Shown here: in pieces, positions 7,656-13,504 of the stretch
Numbering within the stretch: position 1 is the first letter of the stretch
Layout of the letters: every line of letters starts with the position of its first letter
Source of the DNA: Bacillota bacterium
GTDB taxonomy: Bacteria; Bacillota; Clostridia; Peptostreptococcales; Anaerovoracaceae
Length of the DNA: 16,767 nt
Direction of reading: 5' to 3'
Assembly: GCA_016284575.1 (NCBI GenBank)
Contig: JAEEPD010000032.1
Span: 1-16,767 of the forward strand
Translations under genes and position numbers: made by a program
Notes under the pieces: model-generated
Seen by the model: only the letters and a program-made list of their open reading frames with translations
Databases searched by the model: none
What the model was told of the DNA's origin: nothing

Positions 7656-7832
7656 ATGAATGCTTTTATCATTAACTTTATGAATATTCTGCGCAGAAGA
7701 CGGGAGGGCATGGAGCTGGTCCAGGTGGCCATACTCATCGCCATCGCCGTGGCACTCGGAGTCATATTCAAAGGCCAGATAACCAAATTCGTTAATGATG
7801 TATTTAAAAATCTTTTCAAAAGCGGCTTCTAG
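7656..7832 (+). CDS. flp: Flp1-like type IVb prepilin, 58 residues
   Basis: Small gene, ATG 7656 to TAG 7830-7832, with AGAAAGGA at 7641-7648 eight bases before the start and 13 bases after tadC. The product has a basic leader MNAFIINFMNILRRRREG, then a hydrophobic stretch LVQVAILIAIAVALGVIF and a tail KGQITKFVNDVFKNLF. This layout, including the IFKGQIT...VNDVF ending, matches clostridial Flp1-like pilins. Prepilin peptidase would cut after G18, giving a mature pilin of 40 residues. Position +5, normally Glu, is Gln (Q23), and a Glu occurs at +2 (E20). It is probably the major pilin. The 3' end overlaps the next gene by 38 bases. Confidence 0.88.
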   Translation: MNAFIINFMNILRRRREGMELVQVAILIAIAVALGVIFKGQITKFVNDVFKNLFKSGF

Positions 7833-8256
7833 GAAGCGGGGCTCTGCCGCTGTGGAGGCGGCTGTGATCTTTCCCCTGGTGATACTTTGCGCAGCGCTGG
7901 TGGTCACCACCGCGCTGGATCTTTACGAAAGGATAGCGGATGCATCTGATGGACACAGAGAGGACGCGGTGGAAAAGCTTCAGGAAAAAAGGCTACTCAT
8001 CTATCTTTCTGCTTATAATTTTAGCTTCGATGCTGGGCCTCATACTGGCTGTTACGGAGGCTTCGTACATAAAGAGCTCCGGGAGCCTGGCGGAAAATCT
8101 CTGCCTGGTGACCGGACGCTCTCTGATGTCCGAATATCAGCGGGAGCTGTCGGAGCGCTACGGGGTCTTCGTCCTCTGTCCATCGGAGGAGAAGCTGGGG
8201 GAGCTGGCAGAGTTTTATATCCAGTCTCACATAGAAAAGAGCAGCATGTTTCTTAA
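7795..8256 (+). CDS. TadE-like minor pilin; 3' half probably not meaningful
   Basis: The frame opens with two ATGs (7795, 7798) inside flp and has no clear ribosome binding site, so it is probably coupled to flp. The start is a classic pilin-like N-terminus: SRKRG16 then SAAVEAAVIFPLVILCAALV, with Glu at +5 (E21) and one membrane helix to about residue 40. A helical region DLYERIADASDGHREDAVEKLQE follows. Beyond about residue 64 the sequence turns Gly/Arg/Pro-rich with uncommon codons, exactly where the next gene's transmembrane segment is encoded in another frame (from 7940). The C-terminal 90 residues are probably a by-product of that overlap. Either this is a short pilin with a tolerated extension or a TadE gene eroded at its 3' end. 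The N-terminal part is well supported. Confidence 0.7.
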   Translation: MMYLKIFSKAASRKRGSAAVEAAVIFPLVILCAALVVTTALDLYERIADASDGHREDAVEKLQEKRLLIYLSAYNFSFDAGPHTGCYGGFVHKELREPGGKSLPGDRTLSDVRISAGAVGALRGLRPLSIGGEAGGAGRVLYPVSHRKEQHVS

Positions 8257-9304
8257 GCTGCGGCTTGAAGCCGTGACTGTCAATTCGGAGGAATATCCGG
8301 CTCTTGACACGGGGCTTTTCATGAAGCAGCTTACAGACCTGGGGAAGCTGAGCGCGGCAAAAACGGCTCTTTCCATGGCCGATCTTGGCTCGGTCTGCGA
8401 CTGGCTGGGTGAGCTTGGCGGGATTTCCCTTAAGGATATAAGGGAGAGCATCAACGCGCTTTCTGTTGTCGTTCCCGACGAGGATACAGAGGGCATGAGC
8501 GAAGAGGAAAAGAAGGCGGCGGATAAGCGGAAAAAGGAAGCCGAGGATGAAGCCGGGCGCCTGGAGGGCTTTAAGCAGAGCCTTAAGCAGGCTACAGAAA
8601 GCCCTGATTACGAGAAGGATGCCGAGGTCGGAGAGGAGCGCATTATCTCTAACGAAATGGCTGAAAGTCTGCCCTCCGGGCTTCTTGGCTTTGACAGCAG
8701 AAACAGCCTTCTTCTTTCCGGCGGCATATTCAACGCCGCAGAGGGCTTTTTCTGCAATGAGTATATAGTCTCCACCTGTTCCAGTGCCCTCAGGGAAACT
8801 GAAAACAGCTTTCTTGATGCTGAGGCGGAATACATTCTGTTTGGAAAGAGCTCGGACAGCGGAAATACGGCGGCCTTCAAGCGCTCTCTTTTTCAGCTGC
8901 GCCTGGTAATAAGAACGGCAGAAAATCTTAAAGATCCCGCAAAGCTGGCAGCCTACGAGGCTTCGGCGGCAGGGCTTCCCTTCATCCCTCTCCCCGCTGC
9001 AGTAGCGGCCCTTGCAGCCATCGAGGGAGGCGCTCAGGCAAGAGCCGATGTGGCAGCCATCTGCTCCGGTCTTAAGGTGGGACTAGGTCCCTCGCAGGCC
9101 TTCGGCTCCTACAGCGATTACCTCAGGGTGATGCTGTTTCTGCTGCCCTCAGAGGAAAAGGCCGCAAGGCTCATGGACATAATGGAGCTGAACATATCCC
9201 GCATGGAGGGCTGCAGCTTCTGCTTTCAGGACTGCTCCTTCGGCTTTGAGCTTACAGCAGAGTTTTCAAGAGGCAAAATAGTACAGAAGCATGAATACCT
9301 TTAG
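7940..9304 (+). CDS. DUF5702-like pilus-associated protein
   Basis: A 454-residue protein. ATG 7940 is preceded by GAAAGGA (7927-7933). An in-frame TAG at 7934-7936 rules out a more upstream start. Residues 16-42 form a basic-then-hydrophobic anchor, KKGYSSIFLLIILASMLGLI, followed by AVTEASYIKSS and a segment LMSEYQRELSERYGVFVL. This is the characteristic opening of DUF5702 proteins found in clostridial Tad clusters. A highly charged Lys/Glu-rich linker lies at about 175-225. The rest is an extracellular-type mixed domain with no recognised motif. It starts within the TadE-like frame and overlaps the following gene by 14 bases. Its role is unknown. By analogy with TadG-like proteins it may be a large minor component of the pilus or its base; that is inference. 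Confidence 0.75.
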   Translation: MHLMDTERTRWKSFRKKGYSSIFLLIILASMLGLILAVTEASYIKSSGSLAENLCLVTGRSLMSEYQRELSERYGVFVLCPSEEKLGELAEFYIQSHIEKSSMFLKLRLEAVTVNSEEYPALDTGLFMKQLTDLGKLSAAKTALSMADLGSVCDWLGELGGISLKDIRESINALSVVVPDEDTEGMSEEEKKAADKRKKEAEDEAGRLEGFKQSLKQATESPDYEKDAEVGEERIISNEMAESLPSGLLGFDSRNSLLLSGGIFNAAEGFFCNEYIVSTCSSALRETENSFLDAEAEYILFGKSSDSGNTAAFKRSLFQLRLVIRTAENLKDPAKLAAYEASAAGLPFIPLPAAVAALAAIEGGAQARADVAAICSGLKVGLGPSQAFGSYSDYLRVMLFLLPSEEKAARLMDIMELNISRMEGCSFCFQDCSFGFELTAEFSRGKIVQKHEYL

Positions 9305-9950
9305 GCGTTTTGGAAAAAGAGGCTCGGTGGTCATCGATGCCGCCATAGCTCTTCCCATCTTTCTTCTTGCCATGGGATTGGTGCTCTGCCTGATGCTTCA
9401 GCTGGAGGCGGAGGAGCACAGGTTCTGCGAGCTGAGGGACAGGGCCCTTTCCGACATGGAGATCAGGGGGGCTGTAAGTGTGCTGAGCCGTGGAAATCTC
9501 AGGGTGAATGGGGTCAGAGAGCTTAAAGCCAAAGTAAAGCTTAAGCTTCCCTCCATAAGCGACAGGACCCGGACCGATGCTTTGGAATATCTGGTGTACA
9601 GACCCTTTACCGGAGCTCAGGGCAGCGGAGGCGATGATAAATCAAGGGTCTTCGTCTTCCCCAAAAGGGGACAGCGCTATCACATAAGAAGCTGCGTCAT
9701 CCTTCAGGAGGGAGCCATTCAGACCGTGTTAAGCAGAGAGCTCAGAAAGCGCTACAGCGCCTGCAGCATATGCAGACCCGAAAGGCTTGCAAACGGAGCT
9801 CCTGTCTACATGTTCAGTTCATCAAGCACCATGTTCCACAGAAAAAGCTGCGCCTGCATAAGCAAGGCCTTCATCTCCATGAGCCGTTCTCAGGCCGAGG
9901 AGGAGGGGTACACGCCCTGCATGATATGTTTTGGAGGGAGCATTGAATAG
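9291..9950 (+). CDS. TadE-like protein with duplicated His/Cys metal-site motif
   Basis: A 219-residue protein. The start overlaps the preceding gene by 14 bases. The N-terminus is pilin-like: KRG11 then SVVIDAAIALPIFLLAMGL, with Asp (D16) at +5 instead of Glu, and one membrane helix to about residue 37. Residues 40-110 are mixed alpha/beta. The C-terminal region holds two copies of one motif, an aromatic residue then H-x3-C, 22 residues, then C-x2-C: H131/C135/C158/C161 and H183/C187/C210/C213. Corresponding residues are exactly 52 apart. Each copy begins with a V-[FY]-[VM]-F strand. The arrangement resembles small zinc-binding modules of the Ada-like type, so each copy could bind one Zn. 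C189 is an extra Cys. Metal binding is inference from the ligand pattern. Confidence 0.78.
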   Translation: MNTFRRFGKRGSVVIDAAIALPIFLLAMGLVLCLMLQLEAEEHRFCELRDRALSDMEIRGAVSVLSRGNLRVNGVRELKAKVKLKLPSISDRTRTDALEYLVYRPFTGAQGSGGDDKSRVFVFPKRGQRYHIRSCVILQEGAIQTVLSRELRKRYSACSICRPERLANGAPVYMFSSSSTMFHRKSCACISKAFISMSRSQAEEEGYTPCMICFGGSIE

Positions 9951-10494
9951 AGCGGTTGTAATAAAAGAATATGAGCTGCAGCCGGGGACCGTGCCCTCCT
10001 ATGTGCTCCTTCAGAAGGGTCTCAGAGTCTGCAGGGAGCTGGTTCCCTTCGTGTGGGCTCAAAGCTCCGAAGGCAGGCTTTTCATAAGGCTTGGAAGCGG
10101 CGGACTTCTGGATTCCCGCAGCTTTCTGAGCTCCTTTCCCTCCGGGAGCCTGGATGCCTTCAGAGCGCTGCTTCTGCTTCTTTCCCGCATCTGCGCTTCG
10201 GTCATAAAACTCAGGGATCTTTTCATAACAGAGGAGATGCTTAGAATCAGGCCTGAACAGGTCTTCGTTGAGCGAAGGCCTGGTAACAGGCGCTCTTTAG
10301 ATGCCAGGCTGGCCCTTGGCAGCGGGGGACCTCTTCATCTGCAGCTTCTGGACTTTCTTGAGGCGGCGGAAATCTCCGTTCCGGGCTGCAACGCAGCTCT
10401 CGTAGAAAAAAGACTGAAGGAAAGTCTTTCTCTCAGAAGCATGACCCCTGAGGATCTTTTCGCCTTCTTCAGCCTATGGCTTCTTCAGCTTTGA
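9943..10494 (+). CDS. DUF6382-like protein, last gene of the pilus operon
   Basis: A 183-residue protein read from TTG 9943, with GGAGG at 9933-9937 five bases upstream and an 8-base overlap with the previous stop. An in-frame TTG at 9931 coincides with that Shine-Dalgarno sequence and is less likely. No membrane segment or signal peptide is seen, so it is probably cytoplasmic. The pattern of an alpha/beta N-terminal part, then FRALLLLLSRICASVIKLRD, then EEMLRIRPEQVFVE resembles the N-terminal DUF6382 domain that in related bacteria is often joined to an FHA domain. No FHA part is present here. Its function is unknown. Location suggests a regulatory or accessory role in pilus biogenesis. The family call is by pattern only. 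Confidence 0.6.
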   Translation: MNRAVVIKEYELQPGTVPSYVLLQKGLRVCRELVPFVWAQSSEGRLFIRLGSGGLLDSRSFLSSFPSGSLDAFRALLLLLSRICASVIKLRDLFITEEMLRIRPEQVFVERRPGNRRSLDARLALGSGGPLHLQLLDFLEAAEISVPGCNAALVEKRLKESLSLRSMTPEDLFAFFSLWLLQL

Positions 10495-10536
10495 GCGAAG
10501 GCCCCGATCCTTATGAGCCTGATTCACAGTTTAAGC

Positions 10537-10565
10537 TTTAAAAAGCCCCGGTCCCGTGATAAAAT
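10537..10565 (+). promoter_or_regulatory. Probable promoter of ispH-rpsA
   Basis: TTTAAA (10537-10542), a 17-base spacer and TAAAAT (10560-10565) lie in the 94-base gap before ispH-rpsA. No terminator is visible between the pilus operon and this gene, so readthrough may also occur. The predicted start would fall almost on the ribosome binding site, which weakens the call. Confidence 0.4.
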
Positions 10566-10588
10566 AATCCTTTAGGAGTGTAAAGCAA

Positions 10589-12664
10589 ATGAAAGAAATC
10601 GTACTTGCTGAGCATGCGGGGTTTTGCTTCGGCGTGAAAAGAGCTGTGGATGCAGCTTATGCACAGCTGGAAAAGGCTAAGGCTGAGGGCGTTCAGCTCT
10701 ACTGCCTCGGAGAGCTTATCCACAATAAAAACGTGACCGGGGAGCTGGCTGAAAAGGGTCTTAAGATAATTGCAGATCCTGCGGAGGCGGAGCCCGGTGC
10801 AAGGCTGCTCATAAGGGCTCACGGAGAGCCGGAGGCCACATATAAAAAGGCAAAGGAGCTGGGGCTGGAACTGGTTGATGAGACCTGCCCTCTGGTCTAC
10901 AGGATACATAAGCTTGCCATGGATTCAGAAAAGGAGGGCCGCTGGTTCGCCGTGATAGGCGATGCAGCTCATCCCGAGGTTCAGGGCATACTGGGAAGCA
11001 CGGGCATGGCTCTCGGCGCTGTCTACTCCGCGGAGGAAGCCCGGGCTATGGCTGAGGCCAACAAGGACAAGGCCATAACACTGGCTGCCCAGACCACCAT
11101 CACCAAGGCAAAATTCGCTGAATGCAGTCAGATATTCAGAGAAACAGTTCCGGATCTGAGGGTAGAGGACACCATCTGTCTGGCTACAAAGGAGCGTCAG
11201 GACGCAGCCATGAAGCTGGCTGAAAGCTCCGATCTTATGGTGGTTATCGGCGATAAGGGAAGCTCAAATACAAGAAAACTCTACGAGATCTGCAGTGAAG
11301 CATGCAAATCTGTAATTTTCGTTGAAAAATCGGATGATTTGGACTTGAAACTTATTGAAAAGTATAATAAAATAGGCGTTGCGGCTGGAGCTTCAGCTCC
11401 TGAACGCATAATTAAGGAGGTTATTGCCACAATGAGTGAACTTATCACTAAGACCAATCAGAACGAAGAGATCAACGAAATGGCCGCTTTCATGGACGAG
11501 ATCGAAAAGTCCCTGAAGCTCCCCGGCAGAGGAGAGGTAGTTACCGGATCCGTAGTTCAGGTCACAAAGAACTATGCTGTTATCAATCTGGGATGCAAGA
11601 AAGACGGAATGCTCCCCAAGGAAGAAGCAGCGCTCGAAGAAGGTCAGGAAATGACTGATGCTTTCCACGAAGGAGACGAGATCCAGGCCAAGGTCGTTAA
11701 GACCGATGACGGCGACGGAAACATCCTGCTCTCCAACAAGAGACTCCAGTCCGGAGAAAACTGGGAAGAGGTCAACAGCCTGGCCGGTTCAGACGAGGTA
11801 ATCAATGTTACCGTTGTTAAGGAAGTCAAAGGCGGCGTAATCGCAAACTACAAGGAAGTCTCCGGATTCATTCCCTTCTCTCAGCTCTCAGATCATTACA
11901 TCGAAAGTGCAGCTGACTACATCGGAAAGACCCTGCCGGTTAAGGTTTCCAGAGTTGATGTCAAGAGAAACAAGGCTGTCTTCTCCCACAAGGCTTTCCT
12001 TAACGAGGAAAAGAGCAAGAAGATTGCCGAGATCTGGAGTCAGCTCAATGTTGGCGATGTAGTAGAAGGTAAAGTCATGAGATTCACCGACTACGGCGCA
12101 TTCGTAGACATCGGCGGAATTGATGGCCTTCTCCATATTTCCGAGATCTCCTGGGGCAAGCTCAGACATCCTCAGGAAGCACTCTCCATCGGACAGATCG
12201 TCAATGTCAAGATCCTCAGCATGAATGCCGAAAAGGGTAAGATCTCCCTTGGCATGAAGCAGAACAATCCCGAACCCTGGTCCGTGATCGACGAGCAGTA
12301 TGAAGTCGGCCAGATCGTAAAGGGCAAGGTAGTTCAGATCAAGGACTACGGCGCATTCGTAGAACTTGCTCCCGGACTTGACGGACTCGTTCACATTTCC
12401 GAGGTTGCTCACAAGAGAGTAAACAAGATCTCTGACGAACTGGCTATCGGTCAGGAAGTAGACGCAAAGATCCTTGACATCGACAAGGAAAAGAGAAGAA
12501 TCTCCCTGTCCATCAAGGCTTGCATCGAGCCCCCCACAGCCGAAGAGATCGAGGCTGCAAAGGCTGCCGCAAAGGCTGCTGAAGCTGCAAAGGAAGAGGC
12601 TCCTGCAGAGGCTGCTCCCGAAGCTGCCGCAGAGGAAGCTCCCGAGGCTCCTGCTGAAGCATAA
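10589..12664 (+). CDS. ispH: IspH-ribosomal protein S1 fusion (HMBPP reductase / S1)
   Basis: Start ATG 10589 has AGGAG at 10574-10578. Residues 1-281 are IspH, the last enzyme of the MEP isoprenoid pathway, reducing HMBPP to IPP and DMAPP with a 4Fe-4S cluster. Cluster cysteines are C13 (GFCFGVKRA), C100 (ETCPLV) and C197 (ICLATKERQ). Active-site motifs are H45 (ELIHN), H128/E130 (AHPEV), QTT and SSNT. Residues from about 315 form four S1 RNA-binding domains (315-385, 402-470, 487-557, 572-645). The last two match the consensus best (YGAFV...DGLLHISE). A 44-residue Ala/Glu/Pro tail ends the protein. The fusion is known in Clostridia. Codon use shifts after about 11430 to the highly biased ATC/AAG/GGA pattern of ribosomal genes. 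A possible internal start lies at the junction. Confidence 0.96.
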   Translation: MKEIVLAEHAGFCFGVKRAVDAAYAQLEKAKAEGVQLYCLGELIHNKNVTGELAEKGLKIIADPAEAEPGARLLIRAHGEPEATYKKAKELGLELVDETCPLVYRIHKLAMDSEKEGRWFAVIGDAAHPEVQGILGSTGMALGAVYSAEEARAMAEANKDKAITLAAQTTITKAKFAECSQIFRETVPDLRVEDTICLATKERQDAAMKLAESSDLMVVIGDKGSSNTRKLYEICSEACKSVIFVEKSDDLDLKLIEKYNKIGVAAGASAPERIIKEVIATMSELITKTNQNEEINEMAAFMDEIEKSLKLPGRGEVVTGSVVQVTKNYAVINLGCKKDGMLPKEEAALEEGQEMTDAFHEGDEIQAKVVKTDDGDGNILLSNKRLQSGENWEEVNSLAGSDEVINVTVVKEVKGGVIANYKEVSGFIPFSQLSDHYIESAADYIGKTLPVKVSRVDVKRNKAVFSHKAFLNEEKSKKIAEIWSQLNVGDVVEGKVMRFTDYGAFVDIGGIDGLLHISEISWGKLRHPQEALSIGQIVNVKILSMNAEKGKISLGMKQNNPEPWSVIDEQYEVGQIVKGKVVQIKDYGAFVELAPGLDGLVHISEVAHKRVNKISDELAIGQEVDAKILDIDKEKRRISLSIKACIEPPTAEEIEAAKAAAKAAEAAKEEAPAEAAPEAAAEEAPEAPAEA
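11414..11434 (+). promoter_or_regulatory. Possible internal translation start for free S1
   Basis: A full-length Shine-Dalgarno AAGGAGG (11414-11420) is followed after 11 bases by an in-frame ATG (11432-11434, residue 282) exactly where IspH ends and the S1 part begins. Initiation here would yield a 410-residue stand-alone S1. Spacing is longer than ideal, and the codons also encode the IIKEV stretch typical of IspH C-termini, so it may be incidental. Confidence 0.4.
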
Positions 12665-12673
12665 GAGCCAGGC

Positions 12674-12694
12674 CATGCAGGATGGTCCTGCATG
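12674..12694 (+). other. Perfect hairpin just after the ispH-rpsA stop
   Basis: CATGCAGGA (12674-12682) and TCCTGCATG (12686-12694) form a 9-bp stem with a 3-base loop, 10 bases after the stop. No U-tract follows. It could protect the mRNA 3' end together with the terminator 13 bases downstream. Confidence 0.5.
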
Positions 12695-12706
12695 ATCAAA
12701 AAGATT

Positions 12707-12740
12707 AAAAACAGAGCATCACAAGCGGTGCTCTGTTTTT
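12707..12740 (+). terminator. Intrinsic terminator of ispH-rpsA
   Basis: AAAAACAGAGCA (12707-12718) pairs perfectly with TGCTCTGTTTTT (12729-12740) across a 10-base loop. The 3' arm ends in five T. Being A-flanked and T-flanked it could also work on the minus strand. Confidence 0.9.
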
Positions 12741-12796
12741 GTCCGTTATCTTGCAGGCTGCTGATCTGCACTGGTTTTCGCAAAAGGGGGAAGAAC

Positions 12797-13504
12797 ATGT
12801 CAACTTATGTTATGTCCGATATCCATGGTGAATACGGCAAATTCATGGAGCTGCTTCGGATAATAGATCTGAAGCCTTCGGACGATCTTTACGTGCTTGG
12901 CGATGTGCTTGACAGGGGCCCGCATCCCATAAGGTGCCTGCTCAGGCTCATGTCCATGCCTAACGCCCTCTGCCTTCTTGGAAATCACGAGCTCATGGCA
13001 GCCGGATGCCTGGGCTTTCTGATGAAGGAGATCACAGATAAATCTATAGAAGAAATGAGTGAAGCCAATGTGGATGAGCTCCTCCGCTGGGCTGTAAACG
13101 GCAGCAGGACCACCATAGACGAGTTTTATGCGCTTGACAGGGATCAGCAGGAGGATGTCCTGGATTTTCTTCATGAGCTGCCCCTTTATGAAGAGCTTAC
13201 AGTCGGCGGACAGGACTATCTGCTGGTGCATTCCGGCCTTGGCAATTACAGCCCGGACAGGGCTCTTGAGGACTACAGCCTGGACGAACTTCTGTGGCAG
13301 CCTGTGGACTGCAGCATCAGGTATTTCGATGACATCATAACCATAAGCGGTCATACTCCAACGCAGCTCATCGAAGGAAACGAAAAGCCCGGCTATATAT
13401 ACCGGACTAATAATCATATCGCTATAGACTGCGGAGCCTGTTTCGAAGGGGGACGGCTGGCTGCTCTCTGCCTTGAAACAGGGGAGGAGTTTTACGCGCA
13501 GTGA
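12797..13504 (+). CDS. PP2A-like serine/threonine phosphatase (metallophosphoesterase)
   Basis: A 235-residue cytoplasmic phosphoesterase. Start ATG 12797 has AGGGGG at 12785-12790. The frame is open back to 12692, but that part overlaps the upstream terminator. All signature motifs of the PPP-type metallophosphoesterases are present: SDIHG (D8, H10), GDVLDRG (D36, D39, R40), GNHE (N63, H64), LVHSGL (H145) and SGHTP (H186), ending in the AIDCGACFEGGRLAALCLETGE strand. These bind two metals and the phosphate. Family members include bacterial PrpA/PrpE-type protein phosphatases and ApaH-like dinucleotide hydrolases. The substrate cannot be decided from sequence. It stands alone after the ispH-rpsA terminator with no clear promoter, and converges with the GH18 gene with zero spacing. 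Confidence 0.93.
   Translation: MSTYVMSDIHGEYGKFMELLRIIDLKPSDDLYVLGDVLDRGPHPIRCLLRLMSMPNALCLLGNHELMAAGCLGFLMKEITDKSIEEMSEANVDELLRWAVNGSRTTIDEFYALDRDQQEDVLDFLHELPLYEELTVGGQDYLLVHSGLGNYSPDRALEDYSLDELLWQPVDCSIRYFDDIITISGHTPTQLIEGNEKPGYIYRTNNHIAIDCGACFEGGRLAALCLETGEEFYAQ

Noticed and set aside
7651..7656. TTGACA just before flp as a -35 box
   Set aside because: No matching -10 is found at the proper distance, and it overlaps the flp start codon region.
11888..12676. Minus-strand open frame opposite the S1 part
   Set aside because: Composition (Ser/Leu/Gly/Cys-rich) is that of an antisense shadow of repeated S1 domains and the Ala/Glu tail. There is no promoter or ribosome binding site.
12692..12796. 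Upstream extension of the phosphatase to ATG 12692
   Set aside because: It would run through the ispH-rpsA terminator. ATG 12797 has an AGGGGG site, and conserved phosphatase sequence begins directly after it.
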